This document shows, piece by piece, positions 1 to 10,434 of a stretch of 64,000 nt of DNA. The notes beneath the pieces are model-generated. The model ran no database searches, was not told the DNA's origin, and worked only from the letters and a program-made list of their open reading frames with translations. The stretch is from NCBI GenBank assembly GCA_032716605.1, contig CM064518.1, positions 45,333,526-45,397,525 on the forward strand, given 5' to 3'. The first letter of the stretch is position 1. Each line of letters begins with the position of its first letter. The translations under genes and the position numbers were made by a program. The stretch is from Paralithodes platypus (taxonomy: Eukaryota; Arthropoda; Malacostraca; Decapoda; Lithodidae).

Positions 1-263
1 TACTGTATGTTGATTCTTATTTAATTAATGCCAAAATTATATAGAAACATACAAGCAAAATTATTGGGTATATTTTTAATTACAAGATTTACAATTATTT
101 ACAAGACTAAATCTGGTCACATGTATAATATTAAATTATACTGTATATTTCAGATTCAAAATGTGTTATGGAATACATTGCTTTGTGTTACCAGTGTTCC
201 ATTTGTCTTGTCTTTAAAACAACTAGATTGCGTGCTTAGAGTACTGTAGTTACAATACAATTA

Positions 264-474
264 TTAAGCTCTTCAGCACGATGACGTCATTTTCGTCTGA
301 TTTTGGCTAACATTAGATTTTCTTTAGCTTATAATCTACCTCTCTGACTGAAAGGCGTATATAGGATCACAATAAACCGTCTGAGTAAAATAGTGCCTTC
401 TTTAGCTGCATAAAACCGTCTAATTTTAGCCAGAATAAGAGGTAAATAAGACATTGTAGTGCTGAAGGGTTTAA
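264..474. mobile_element. Family A MITE, CTTCAGCACG subtype
   Basis: A 211-bp miniature element flanked by TTAA (264-267 and 471-474). The left end reads CTTCAGCACGATGACGTC and the right end is its imperfect reverse complement, with internal words (TAGATTTT, CGTCTAATTTTAGCCAG) also mirrored. No coding capacity. TTAA duplications are typical of piggyBac-type transposition, so a non-autonomous piggyBac-like origin is inferred. Confidence 0.65.
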
Positions 475-573
475 GCGCCGGGGTTTCTTTTGTGTGTTAG
501 TTAGGAGTTAATAATGCTCTCATGTGCCTTTCTTTCCCTTCCCTCCTCCGCTCCCCCCCCCCCCTCCCCCAAG

Positions 574-660
574 GCTCCTCGGCGGGCGGCAGCGGCTCCT
601 TTACCGATGACTCCTCTCGGATGAACGGGGTGTCGTCGGGTCGCAGTGGCAGCATATCGG
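574..660 (+). CDS. Candidate internal exon A, Ser/Gly-rich, host gene 1
   Basis: A strong pyrimidine tract (about 526-570) ends in AAG at 571-573, a good 3' splice site. The exon reads two bases, then 28 codons rich in Ser and Gly (core SFTDDSSRMNGVSSGRSG), then one base, and meets GTTAGC at 661, an acceptable donor. The single left-over base plus the first two bases of the exon at 14573 make a codon (GAT), so the two join in frame. If not spliced here the frame stops at once (TAG at 663). The segment is GC-rich against its surroundings. It looks like a disordered linker. I do not recognise the protein. Exon status is inferred from splice signals, phase and composition. Confidence 0.5.
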
Positions 661-765
661 GTTAGCTGGACCCTTAAGGCGGAGTCTAATGACCAATTTT
701 TCGGACAATTTTGGGGGCATTAACTTCTGGGCATATCTGGGCTTGGATATTCTAACTAATACATA

Positions 766-1114
766 TTAAGTGGGTGACCTGCATTTGTTCTTTCCTTTTC
801 TCTTTCTCTGGCTTGTATCCATTTGGCCCAATTCAGCCTGCTGTTTTAAGACGTTTATCCCCATCCAGATGTCGATTTTCGCTTGCCAGCATTGTATGGA
901 GAAATCCAGCTTCGACGGAGAAATTTTTCTATCGAAAACAGTACAAATTTAGGGTGCTGTCAAATTTGTTTTTTTAAATATGCTGGCTCTCGGAAAAAAA
1001 TTGACACCTGGATGGGGATAAACGTCTTAAAACAGTAGGCTGAATGGGGCCGAATGGATACAACCCACAGAGAGAAGGAGAAAAAGAGAAAAGAAAACGA
1101 GGTGGGCCGTTTAA
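766..1114. mobile_element. Family B foldback MITE
   Basis: TTAA at 766 and 1111 bound a near-palindrome. The left arm (GGCTTGTATCCATTTGGCC, CGTTTATCCCCATCCAGATG) is mirrored by the right arm (GGATGGGGATAAACG, GGCCGAATGGATACAA). About 100 bp of loop separates the arms. It is closely related to 43459-43842. No coding capacity. Confidence 0.65.
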
Positions 1115-1312
1115 TGGAGGGGGGAGATACTGAAGAATTAACACCTTAGGGGAGCTTTCTTTTGTACCCACTTATGATGGTGCAGTTAAACTCCTCTGTT
1201 TTGGGCCCCGGGCTTCTGGAATCCCACCCACCAGGCCAGACCTATGTGACCTCTCTCTTTCAGAAAAATTCCTGAGAAGCAGGATAATCGTTTGAAAGAT
1301 AAAGGTAAATTT

Positions 1313-1410
1313 CATTGTAAAACTTGCAAAATAAACAAACCAAAACTGGGACGACACAAGATAAAGACAAAAGAACTTATCAAAATCGCTATGTGGAAAT
1401 AACTCTTAAT
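1313..1410 (+). repeat. Dispersed repeat D
   Basis: One of about nine copies in the window of a roughly 100-bp unit running from ATGTAAAACTTGCAAAATAA through CAAAATCGCTATGTGGAAAT. Several copies end in TTAAGCG (reverse sense), suggesting another TTAA-targeting element. Function unknown. Confidence 0.6.
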
Positions 1411-2281
1411 AATCATATATGTCTAAAGAACTGAGGTGTATCTGTGGACACCCGATATCTGATTCGGACTAATCTTTCGATCATGTAAAAGTCTGTGAAT
1501 AAATATGTAGATTACTTTTGAGCTAAATAAAGACTTTGACTTTGTAATGATTAAGGTGTTTGACAGTTTTGGAAATTTAGCAATTCCAGACAAGGACTTC
1601 CTCCAGCACATCTGAAAGAGAGAACGGTTACTGTATGTTGGTTTGTATTGCTTATTTTATCCGAGCCTTTGTCTAACCGTTCAGCTGGACCTTGATCTGG
1701 CCGCTTCAGAAATAAAGTTTTGTAAGATTTCTTAAACTCAAGATAATCAACCAGTTAAGATAATAATTAATAAAGAACCCAGAAATGTTGCTAATCAAAA
1801 ATTGTCTGAAGAAATGTGTCACCTTTATATCTCCACTTTATGCTCAGCCACTGACAATCTCACAATTTTATTCATTATATTATTTATTTAATTTTGTTTA
1901 TGTATGTTTCATATTTCCAGTTTGTATTTATTTATTCAGTTAATATTCCTTTTATTTGCAGTATTCTTAGTCAGTTCTTGATTTAGTTCACATGTTCTTC
2001 ATAATCGTTCTTCTCTTTCTTGTTCTTTTATGTATCATGAATGTTCTACTCTATCCTATACATTTTGTGTTCAATTCTTAGTAGTTCATTAATACCCAAG
2101 AAAATGCATGTCTAGTAGAAATGTCTTTAATGCTTGTCTTTGAATAAGTATCTCATCTGTGTCCTTGTCACACCCTAATCATGTAATCCATTATCACAGA
2201 AATTTGTCCATTTTTGTTTTAATAATACTAACGGCTCTTGGGCAATACAAGTTTTGAGAAGACCAAAGACAAATTAGTTGT
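1411..2281. other. No gene recognised
   Basis: AT-rich sequence without a convincing long frame, splice-bounded exon, tRNA or clear repeat. Contains only short T-rich tracts. Confidence 0.4.
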
Positions 2282-2401
2282 TTAACCCATAAGCTACGAC
2301 GTACCTCTATCGATGTTTCTATGGCAAAATGAAACGGGACTCAGTAGAGCAAGAACTACAGGTTTAGTTTATAACCTTTGTGGCTGTAGTGATGCCGTTT
2401 A

Positions 2402-2617
2402 TAACCCCTTCAGCACGAGGATGTCTGTTTACCTTATATTCTGGCTATAGTTAGACAATTTTATGCAGTTTGTGAAAGACCTACGTATGTTATTCAAGGG
2501 GTTTATTGAAATTGTAATTGCCCCTCTAAGTCCTATATGTATATTATAAGCAAATAAAAATTGTCTAATGGTAACCAGAAAAAGTCGAGAATTACGTCAT
2601 TGTGTTGAAGGGATTAA
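2402..2617. mobile_element. Family A MITE
   Basis: The left end reads ACCCCTTCAGCACGAGGATG. The right end is its degraded complement (GTGTTGAAGGGA) followed by TTAA at 2614. Internal palindromic words (TAGACAATTTTATGCAGTTT, TAAAAATTGTCTAATGGTAA) are diagnostic of the family. Confidence 0.6.
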
Positions 2618-2629
2618 CACCGTGCACGC

Positions 2630-2685
2630 CCTTGAATGACAGGGCTAGGGTGTGCCCTTGAATGACAGGGCTAGGGTGTGCCCTT
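2630..2685. repeat. Two copies of a 26-bp tandem unit
   Basis: The unit begins CCCTTGAATGACAGGGCTAG and is repeated head to tail, with the start of a third copy. Confidence 0.75.
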
Positions 2686-2765
2686 GTTACACACAGGGGC
2701 TTTACTGGACATTTGCCACGAATTGCTATACCCGAGTGTCCAAACTTTCGACATCAACCAATTGC

Positions 2766-2835
2766 ACGAGGTGGGATTGAACTGCTGACTCTTTGATCAA
2801 CAGTCAGACGCCTTACTGACCATGCCACGGCCCGC
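2766..2835 (-). mobile_element. tRNA-derived sequence (SINE head)
   Basis: On the - strand GTGGCATGGTCAGTAAGG resembles a pol III A box and CAGTTCAATCCCAC resembles a B box, at tRNA spacing. The anticodon arm pairs poorly, so it is not a functional tRNA gene. It abuts a LINE-X 3' fragment. Confidence 0.5.
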
Positions 2836-2844
2836 GGAAGCTTC

Positions 2845-3215
2845 AGAAATGTGTCCTGTCAAAGTGGATGTTATCAACAGAATGGAATGTAACAAGATGA
2901 TAATGTTGAGATGGATGTGTGGAGCCAAACTGCAAAATAGGATATCTAGTGAAGAGCTGAGGAGATGGTTAGGTATCAAGAATATCAGTGATGAGATGCA
3001 TACAAGCAGGCTTGGATGGTTTAGGCATGTGAAGAGTTTACCAAGGTGCTGACCAAAAAAGACGTGGGATCAGACCATACTGTCTGACCTTGAATTGGAA
3101 AACCTGACAAGTGCAGCAGCTCTGAAGAGGGCTGCGTAGAGCACCACTATTAGGACGTCGGACAGGAAATGCACTTCATGTGGTAGCCTATGAATTCATG
3201 TATGTATGTATGGGT
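2845..3215 (+). mobile_element. LINE-X 3'-end fragment
   Basis: Homologous to the last 370 bp of the LINE-X copy at 5893-7475. The frame from 2822 encodes INRMECNKMIMLRWMCGAKL, matching the intact copy's C-terminal region. It then continues through the 3' UTR to an (ATGT)n tail near 3200. More diverged than the other two copies, so older. Confidence 0.75.
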
Positions 3216-3224
3216 GATGCCGGC

Positions 3225-3340
3225 TTTATAGGTTTAATTTCACATAACCTTACCTAATCAATGTGTATTGGTTGAGTTGGTACTTGTTGAGATCTACTGG
3301 TTGAAATGGTCTTACTAGTTGTCAGGTCACCCAGTCATAC
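3225..3340. repeat. Dispersed repeat J
   Basis: Carries GGTTGAGTTGG and CTACTGGTTGAAATGGTCTTA. Related to the inverted-repeat element at 36890-37060. Confidence 0.45.
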
Positions 3341-3399
3341 TTATCGTCATGTTTATCTGTGTATCATCATTTTAATAAACTATGTAATGTGCAGTACTG

Positions 3400-4312
3400 T
3401 ATATATGGATGGAGTCATGAAAGAAATACTATCAAGAGCAGTGGATGTTGGTGTATCGCTGAAAAGGGAGGGAATTGAGTGGAAGCTACCTATACTGTAC
3501 TGCTGTTTGCGGATGATACAGTTCTGATGAGTGATAATGAATGGGAGTTGCAGGGTCTGGTAAATGAGTTTGGAACAGTGTGCGAAAAATGGAATTTGAA
3601 GGTAAATGCGGGGAAGAGCAAGGTTATGGTCTTCGAAAGGGGTGAAGTCACAGAGTGTGAGGTGAAGCTGAATGGTCAGGCTATGGAGATCGTCAACTTT
3701 TTTAAGTATCTGGGCAGTGTGTTGAGTAAAGATGGGACTATGGATGAAGAAGTGCGGGAGAGGGTACAACAGGGGAAGAGGGTTGTAGGAACGCTGAAAG
3801 CAGTAACAAGAAATAGGGTGGTCAGTATGGAAGTGAAGAAGTCCTTGCATGACAGTGTGGTAATCCCGACACGGACTTACGGAAGCGAAGCATGGACGTT
3901 GGTTGAGAGACTCAGACCAAGAGTGAGAGCAGTGGAAATGAATTACTTAAGAAGTGCGTGCGGAGTTACATGGAGGGATAGACAGACTAATGAGGAAGTA
4001 AGAAGGAGGTGTGGTGTGGAGGTAGATGTGCTGGAAAGTGTGAAAAGAAACAACTTGAGATGGTTCGACCATATGGAACGTATGGAAAGCGAGAGAATGA
4101 CTAAGAGGGTGTACGAGAGCGAGGTGGAGGGACAGAGAGGGAGAGGTAGACTGAATGAGAGGTGGAAGGATGGAGTGAGGAAGTACATGAACGAAGGCGG
4201 TGCTGGTTGGGGGGAGGGGCGTCGACTGACTGGGGACAGAGGTGCATGGGGGCGGTTCGTTCGTGGCCACCCCTTCGGGGATCACGGCGTCAGGCAATAG
4301 ATAGATAGATAG
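3400..4312 (+). mobile_element. LINE-T 5'-truncated copy, RT C-terminal half
   Basis: A long frame (3479-4300, 273 codons) encodes the end of a non-LTR reverse transcriptase. The catalytic LFADDTVL motif lies near residue 9, followed by thumb and C-terminal segments (TYGSEAWTLVERLR) and a highly charged tail ending GDHGVRQ. About 70 bp upstream continues the same protein in another frame (MDGVMKEILS), so there is one frameshift near 3480-3500 and the copy is 5'-truncated. The tail is (ATAG)n. It is an inactive fragment lacking endonuclease and RT fingers. Three further 3' ends of this family lie at 5290, 33399(-) and 62640(-). Confidence 0.8.
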
Positions 4313-4584
4313 AATGTGCAGTACCCTACAGGAATTTGAGCCTTTCCATAATTTTGTGAACATAAGTAAAAGTAGTATGACTGATTTACTGTACAAGAAT
4401 AATTTCTTATAAAAACTGTTAATTGATCATATTTATTAACTACTTTATAACAACCTGTTTTCTTAATTTAATAACACTATTTGTCCTTCCATGCATAAAA
4501 TTATAAAGGGGATGCAAATACCTGTGGCCAACTGTATTTGTTAAGGGGAGGGGGTTTACTCCCAATACTGTACCTCCATCAAGC

Positions 4585-4950
4585 TTAAGGGGGGATGGTT
4601 GTTTTTTCTGGGCCCCCTTCCCCTTCATGTTTAGCCCCATTAGTTCCGAGATTGTAAGACGTTTGTCCCATTAGTTTGGCCATTTTCACCCCATTTTTTG
4701 TTTTGTTTTTGCCAATACAGGTATTAAGATCTTTCATGTAATTTAGGTGTCAATTGTTTCCTGGCGAGTGATAGCTAACCTGTAATTTAAGAGATGCCGG
4801 GACATTTTTCTATCAAAAAATTTACAAATTTGTCTTGAAAGGAGGTCATGGGAGTGTTTGTTTAAGCTTGATGGAGGTTTAAGGAGAAAACTAAAATAAA
4901 TTACAAAACTAAAAACAAATAAGCAAGTATATACGCCCATCCCCCCTTAC
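4585..4950 (-). mobile_element. Family B MITE
   Basis: The ends read TTAAGGGGGGATGG and CCATCCCCCCTTAC, near-perfect inverted repeats with a mutated right TTAA. The interior, on the - strand, matches other B copies (TCCATCAAGCTTAAACA, GGCGAAAC-type words, GACACCTAAAT). No coding capacity. Confidence 0.7.
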
Positions 4951-5129
4951 AATAAAATACCCCCAAGAGACTCCTCTTTAGTGTTGAATCTATATTGAGC
5001 CCACTTGGCTAGCCGATGCGATACCAAGAATACCTACAAAGATATTAGTGATGTCCCTTCACAAAACTTGCCCTGAATATGCCAGGAGTCCCTAAGAAGT
5101 TAATGACATTGTTTCGCAGATCGCTCCAG

Positions 5130-5280
5130 GTCACTAACCCCGACGCAAGGGCTGTCTGTGAAACATCAATACAGGGCTCCTCCTCATATGGTGTTATATT
5201 CATTCTGTTGTGAGCCGTGGCATAGTCAGTGGAGCGTCGGCTGCTGATCAAAGGGTCGGCGGATGGAGCCCGCACTGTTA
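5130..5280 (+). mobile_element. Repeat H right arm plus tRNA-like sequence
   Basis: 5130-5207 resembles the right arm of foldback H (GTGAAACATCAATACAGGGC, TCCTCCTCATATGGTG). 5211-5275 is tRNA-like: an A-box-like GTGGCATAGTCAGTGGAGCG, then a decayed B box. It abuts a LINE-T 3' end, mirroring the tRNA-like/LINE-X junction near 2835. Confidence 0.45.
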
Positions 5281-5289
5281 AAATTTGAT

Positions 5290-5587
5290 TGGTAGATGTG
5301 CTGGAAAGTGTGAAAAGGAACACCTTGAGATGGTTTGGCCATATGGAACGTATGGGAAGCGAGAGAATGGCTAAGAGGGTGTACGAGAGCGAGGTGGAAG
5401 GACAGAGAGGGAGAGGTAAACCGAGAGAGAGGTGAAAGGATGGAGTGAAAAAGTATATGGATGAAGGCGGTGCTAGTTGGGGCATCGACTGACTTGGGAC
5501 AGAGGTGCATGGGGGCATTTCGTTCGTGGCCACCCCTTCGGGGATCACAGCGTCAGGCAATAGATAGATAGATAGATAGATAGATAG
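5290..5587 (+). mobile_element. LINE-T 3'-end fragment
   Basis: Same 3' sequence as 4030-4312, including GTGTACGAGAGCGAGG and the stop GTCAGGCAATAG, with an (ATAG)n tail. The protein frame is broken by a stop (GAGAGGTGAAAGG) and a small deletion. Confidence 0.8.
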
Positions 5588-5697
5588 GTGTCAAGCCTAG
5601 GCAACTTGACCTAGCGATTCGTGACAAAACCCTAATGTTCATGCCTTCTTGGGAAGTATGAAGGCTTTAAAAAATATATAAAAATATACCGGTACTG

Positions 5698-5698
<1 letters not shown>

Positions 5699-5740
<42 letters not shown>

Positions 5741-5765
5741 TATAATATAATATATAAATAAATAT
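5699..5765. repeat. (AAT)n microsatellite
   Basis: About 14 perfect ATA/AAT triplets followed by degenerate AT. Confidence 0.9.
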
Positions 5766-5892
5766 AATGTTGTCAACATTATGAAGTTCATTTCAACTTT
5801 TCCTAGAGCCGTTCCGAGTCCCTATGTAGATGACACAATTATAATGGTGTGAGTTTGAAGGGTGTTTAGCTTTTAACATATACTGTATACAT

Positions 5893-7475
5893 ATTATTAA
5901 AGATGAGAAAATCCCAGAGGATTGGCTCAAAAGTGTAATAGTAAATATATACAAAGGAAAAGGGGATGCGCTAGATAGAGGAAATTATAGGGGCCTGAAA
6001 ATGCTTGACCAAATCATGAAGGTCTGTGAGAGAGTCCTTGAGGGTTTGATCAGGCAAAGCATCTCTATTGATGATATGCAGTTTGGTTTTATGCCAGGAC
6101 GTGGTACAACCGATGCTATCTTCATAGTCAGGCAGATACAGGAAAGATACCTACTAAAAGGCAGGGATCTTTACTTTGTGTTTGTGGACCTGGAGAAGGC
6201 CTTTGATAGGGTACCTAGAGATGTTGTACAGTGGGCTATGAGGAAACTTGGTGTGGAAGAGTGGCTGGTGCGTGTGATAATGAAGATGTATGAGGATTCG
6301 CGAAGTTCGGTGAGGGTGAAAGGTGTACTGAGTGATGAATTCGCAGTCCGTGTTGGAGTCCATCAGGGTTCAGTGTTAAGCCCCCTCCTCTTTATTATGG
6401 TCTTGGAGGCGCTGTCTAGAGTTTTTAGAGGCGGACTCCCGTTGGAACTGTTTTATGCAGACGATTTAGTCCTAATAGCTGACAGTATGCAGGATGCTGA
6501 GGCCAAATTCAGAAAGTGGAGAGAGGGCATGGCGAGCAAGGGTTTAAGAGTCAATATTAACAAAACCAAGGTTATGCATTGTAGTTTGAGACGAGGCAAT
6601 GTGGAAAAGAGCGGTGCATACCCATGTGCAGTGTGTGGAAAGGGAGTGGGCGTTAACTCAATTCAATGTAGCATCTGTCGATGTTGGGTACACCATGGGA
6701 GTAAGCGCTGTAGTAGAATAAAGGGGCCCCTGCCGAAGGATAAGTCAGAAATAGAGAAATTTGAGTGCGTAGTGTGCAAAGGCGAGCTTGTGTTAAGTGA
6801 TGATCCTGTGGCTGTGAATTTTGGAAATGAGTCTTTGGAGCTGGTGAACAAGTTTTGTTACCTAGGAGATACCATCTCTGCCGGTGGTGGGGCCGAGGCT
6901 GCCACTGTTGCTAGAATTAGGTGTGGCTGGGGGAAGTTCAGAGAATTGACGCCAATCCTGACCATGAAAAGAATGCCTCTCCCCCTGAAGGGAAAGGTGT
7001 ATGCCTCATGTGTTAGAAGTGCAATGACGTATGCCTCAGAAACATGGGCCGTTAAAGTAGAGGATGTCAACAGAATGGAGCGTAATGAGATGAGAATGGT
7101 GAGATGGATGTGTGGGGCCAGGCTACAGGATAGAATAACAAATGTTGAGCTGAGGAGACGTTTAGGTATAAAGAGTATTAGCGAGGTGATGCGTACAAGT
7201 AGACTGGGATGGTATGGACATGTGGAGAGAATGGATGAACAAAATTGGGTGACAAAATGCAGGTCTGTGATTGTGGAGGGAGCTGCACCAAGGGGTGGAC
7301 CGAGGAAGACCTGGGATCGGACTATACGCGCCGATCTCAAATCCAAGAACTTGACAAGTGAAGCAGCCCTTAACAGGGTTGCCTGGAACGCCGCCATTAG
7401 GACAAGAGACTGAAACTGCACTTATGTGTGGAACACTCAGTCTTAAAATGTTATGTATGTGTATGTATGTATGTA
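5893..7475 (+). mobile_element. LINE-X copy 1, 5'-truncated, RT frame intact
   Basis: A non-LTR retrotransposon beginning abruptly inside the RT domain and ending in a short 3' UTR with an (ATGT)n tail. It is almost identical over its full length to the second half of the copy at 10507-13676, so both inserted recently. The 5' truncation is the usual result of incomplete target-primed reverse transcription. Confidence 0.85.
6001..7413 (+). CDS. LINE-X reverse transcriptase with PHD-like insert
   Basis: RNA-templated DNA polymerase of a non-LTR element, used for target-primed reverse transcription. The frame is open from the truncation point at 5893; the first Met is at 6001 (470 codons from there). 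Visible motifs: fingers QFGFMPGRGTTDAIF (27-41), motif A FVDLEKAFD with D63, motif B HQGSVLSPLL (121-130), motif C FYADD (151-155). Residues 209-263 hold a Cys/His cluster (CAVCGKG, CSICRCWVHHG, FECVVC) with PHD-finger-like spacing, a module I recall in RTs of this type. The C-terminal third is the usual Trp/Arg-rich region (RMVRWMCGARL). No endonuclease is present because of 5' truncation, so this copy cannot move alone. The clade is unassigned. Confidence 0.8.
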   Translation: MLDQIMKVCERVLEGLIRQSISIDDMQFGFMPGRGTTDAIFIVRQIQERYLLKGRDLYFVFVDLEKAFDRVPRDVVQWAMRKLGVEEWLVRVIMKMYEDSRSSVRVKGVLSDEFAVRVGVHQGSVLSPLLFIMVLEALSRVFRGGLPLELFYADDLVLIADSMQDAEAKFRKWREGMASKGLRVNINKTKVMHCSLRRGNVEKSGAYPCAVCGKGVGVNSIQCSICRCWVHHGSKRCSRIKGPLPKDKSEIEKFECVVCKGELVLSDDPVAVNFGNESLELVNKFCYLGDTISAGGGAEAATVARIRCGWGKFRELTPILTMKRMPLPLKGKVYASCVRSAMTYASETWAVKVEDVNRMERNEMRMVRWMCGARLQDRITNVELRRRLGIKSISEVMRTSRLGWYGHVERMDEQNWVTKCRSVIVEGAAPRGGPRKTWDRTIRADLKSKNLTSEAALNRVAWNAAIRTRD

Positions 7476-7576
7476 AGGTGGGGCATTATATATAGCGAGG
7501 TCGGTCCTAAGAGATCTGTGCCCCACAGAATGTTCTTTCCTTTCACTTAAGGAAGTAAGACTAAAAAATGCTAGAA
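7476..7576. other. Spacer between two LINEs
   Basis: Contains a GGGGC...GCCCC pair (about 7481-7526) that could form a stem. No gene seen. It may belong to the 5' part of LINE-Y. Confidence 0.3.
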
Positions 7577-7590
7577 TTGAAAGGTAACTG

Positions 7591-8253
7591 GTGGAATATA
7601 GTTTGGAGGGTTTTGAGTTATATGAGAGAAATGCTATTAGAGCAGAGATCGGAAGAGGACTGTTTATTTATGTAAGAAAAGAGCTCAAGGTTAATGAGGT
7701 GGATATGAGACAGCAGTATTGTGAGTATTTGTGTATTGAAGTAAAATGTACAAGAGGATCAATTCTAATTGCCTCTATATATAGAAGCCCAAATAATAGT
7801 AGGGGAGAGGATGATAACCTACTGAAAGCAATGGAGGAGATAGATAATAGAGAGAACAAATATAAAATTTTGATTGGAGATTTCAATTTACCAAGGATCA
7901 ACTGGGCAAATTGTACTACTCCAGCGGGACAGGGTAGCCTGGAAAATAAGTTTATAGAGAAAGTGATAGATTGTTTTTTAACGCAACATATTGTAGAGAT
8001 GACAAGATATAGAGATGGGACGCAGGGGAGTGTAATTGATTTGATTTTTAGCAATGAAGAGGATATAGTGGAACATGTTAATGTGGATAGCCCTATAGGT
8101 CGTAGTGACCATACCTGTATAAGCTTTAGTTGTAACATTAAATCAGAGAGGGATAATAGAAGCAATAGAAAAATATATATGTATGATAGAGCAGATTATG
8201 AGCTGCTGAGACGGTGTTTGGACATTGACTGGGGGGGAATACTTGAACGGTGA
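7591..8253 (+). pseudogene. LINE-Y endonuclease (EEP) fragment
   Basis: Cleaves the target strand in LINE integration. Conserved EEP pieces are seen: YRSPNNS, IGDFNLPRINW (Asp/Asn catalytic pair), GSVIDLIFSN and terminal IGRSDHTCISF (SDH motif). The N-terminal metal-binding Glu region is missing, so the domain starts truncated. The frame ends soon after a G7 run near 8231, where the protein resumes in another frame. Confidence 0.75.
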
Positions 8254-8748
8254 AGACGCTGAAGGAATGTGGAGGAAAATTAGAGTCAAACTGGAGAATG
8301 CTGTATCCAAAAGTGTACCAGTAAGGGAATATAAGAATAAAACAAAATTGAGGAAAAGAACTAACCCAGAATTGCCAATGAAAAGAAAGCTTTGGATATT
8401 AATTAGAAGAAAGAAACGATTGTGGGAAAGATTAAAATTGTTAAAAAAGAACAGGGGGTCTAGTATAGAAGCTAAAGAAGTGGATCTGGAACGCAGACAA
8501 ATAAACAATAAAATAAGGTGGGAAACAAGGAGGAGAAGGAGAAGGAGAGGGAGAGAGAGATAGCTAGAAATGTGAAGGATAATCCAAAAATATTCTGGAA
8601 GTACATTCAGGAAAAGTTAACAAGAAGAGTAGGGATCCCAGAGCTGGTAGGGGGGTTGAATGATGAGAGTAGAGCGGAGACTGATAAGGAGAAAGCAGAG
8701 GTGCTGGGGAAATACTTTGGGGGGGGTACTAACAATGGAGTCGGATGA
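8225..8748 (+). pseudogene. LINE-Y linker between endonuclease and RT
   Basis: Two overlapping frames (8225-8563 and 8518-8748) carry a basic, Arg/Lys/Glu-rich segment joining endonuclease to RT. Frames change near 8530 (purine run) and near 8710 (G8 run). Motifs such as NPKIFWKYIQEKL are typical of CR1-like linkers. Confidence 0.6.
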
Positions 8749-9475
8749 TGCAGTGCCTACTATTCCCATCAAACAGGCACCGGCACTAGAACTAATAGAG
8801 TTTTCCCATGCTAGAATAAGAAGGGCTATAGAAAATATGAACAGAAGTAAGTCACCGGGACCGGATGGGATACACCCAAGAATCATAAAGGAAGGAGGGG
8901 AGATGTTAGTAGAGCCATTGAAAATGTTATTTGAGGTATCGTTTAATACAGGACAAATCCCGATGGACTGGAGAGAGGCGAACATAACAGCTATATTTAA
9001 GAAGGGAAAGAGCAATGACCCAGGGAATTATAGACCAGTCAGTTTGACAAGTGTTGTGTGTAAACTAATGGAAACGGTAATTAGAGAAGGAATAATGGAT
9101 CATATGAAGTCAAACCAACTTTTCAGTGGGAGACAGTTCGGATTCTTGCCGGGGAGGTCGACGGTACTACATCTAATTAAGGTGGTAGATGATTGGATGC
9201 AAATTCTAGAAGATGGTGATGTAATAGACGTGGTATATTGCGATTTTATGAAGGCCTTCGATAAGGTCCCACATAAAAGGTTAATAGAGAAAGTTAGAAG
9301 CTATAATATAGGGGGAGAAATGTGTGAAATGGATAGAAGCCTTCCTGAAAGATCGGAGACAGAGGGTACTGGTGAATGGAATAGGCTCGGGGTGGAGGGA
9401 AATTACAAGTGGGGTACCTCAGGGATCTGTGTTGGGACCACTGCTGCTCGTTATATTTATCAACGACTTACCTGA
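8660..9475 (+). pseudogene. LINE-Y reverse transcriptase, fingers and palm
   Basis: Contains KSPGPDGIHPRIIKE (63-77), FKKGKSNDPGNYRPVSLTS (113-131), RQFGFLPGRST (158-168) and motif A YCDFMKAFDKVPH (193-205, catalytic Asp 195). After about residue 216 (near 9320, a G5 run) the true protein continues in the frame of 9324-9524; the remaining residues here are out of frame. Confidence 0.75.
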
Positions 9476-9524
9476 AGTTATAACTAATGGAAGTGAGGTA
9501 TACCTGTATGCGGATGACACTTAA
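9324..9524 (+). pseudogene. LINE-Y RT motifs B and C, shifted frame
   Basis: Encodes [17 protein letters not shown], then motif [14 protein letters not shown] and motif C YLYADDT immediately before a stop. The protein continues (KLYRRVRSKEDM) in the frame of 9487-10434, so a single-base event separates the catalytic YADD from the thumb. Confidence 0.75.
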
Positions 9525-10434
9525 GCTGTATAGAAGAGTGAGGAGTAAGGAAGATATGGGTTTGCTTCAAGGAGATGTGGAGGGCATGAAGGGATGGTCT
9601 GAGCATTGGTTAATGCCTTTTCATCCAAAAAAATGCAAGTACAAGCGGATTGGGACCAGCAAGATAGACAAGGTAGGATACAGTATGTATGAAGCGATGG
9701 AGGAAGTGAATGCAGAAAAGGATATAGTAGTGATAGACAATAAGTTAAATTTCTCAGAACATTTAGCGGAAAAGATAAACAAAGCCAATAGAATTGTAGG
9801 GCTGATAAGGAGGACATTTGTATCACTTGACGAAGAAATCTTCAGGAATCTTTATACAGCGCTGGTTAGGCCGCACCTGGAATATGCGAACCAGGTGTGG
9901 GCTCCATATATGGTAAAGGATATAGAAGCAGTGGAGAAAGTGCAAAGGAGAGCTAGCAAGCTGGTACCAACGTTGAAGAACGCGGGCTATGAGCAGAGGT
10001 TGAGGACACTGGGGCTTCCGACACTGGCATATAGGAGAAAGAGAGGGGATATGATAGAGACTTTTAAGATAGTGTCAGGAAAGTACGATGAGGATGTGTG
10101 TGAAGGTATCTTCTTGATGCGGGAGGGAACAAGAACGAGAGGACACTCTAAGAAAATTTACAAAGAAAGAAATAGGCTTGAGAAGGCAAAGAACTCATTT
10201 TGTGATAGAGTGGTAAATGAGTGGAACGCACTGCCCCAGTATGTAGTCGATTCCGAATCAATAAGGGAGTTTGAAAGTAATCTTGATAAAGCATGGGGAA
10301 GACAAGATTTGAAGTTTGATTATAAAATAAAAATACAAAATAGTAAAAATGTTGCGTCTGCTACCGCCACCGCCAACACCGTGAACGACCGCAGCAGTGC
10401 AAGTACTGGTACTGACCTGGATACACAGGCATAG
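9487..10434 (+). pseudogene. LINE-Y RT thumb and C-terminal region
   Basis: After about 13 out-of-frame residues, continues the RT. DNKLNFSEHLAEKINKANR, ALVRPHLEYANQVWAPYM and KVQRRASKL are standard C-terminal motifs of this LINE group. Ends DLDTQA at 10434, just before the tail repeat. Confidence 0.75.

Noticed and set aside
574..665. Terminal exon ending SISG-stop
   Set aside because: Possible, but the donor at 661 and exact phase match with 14573 make an internal exon more likely.
3380..3850. 156-codon frame on the - strand
   Set aside because: Antisense shadow of the LINE-T RT frame.
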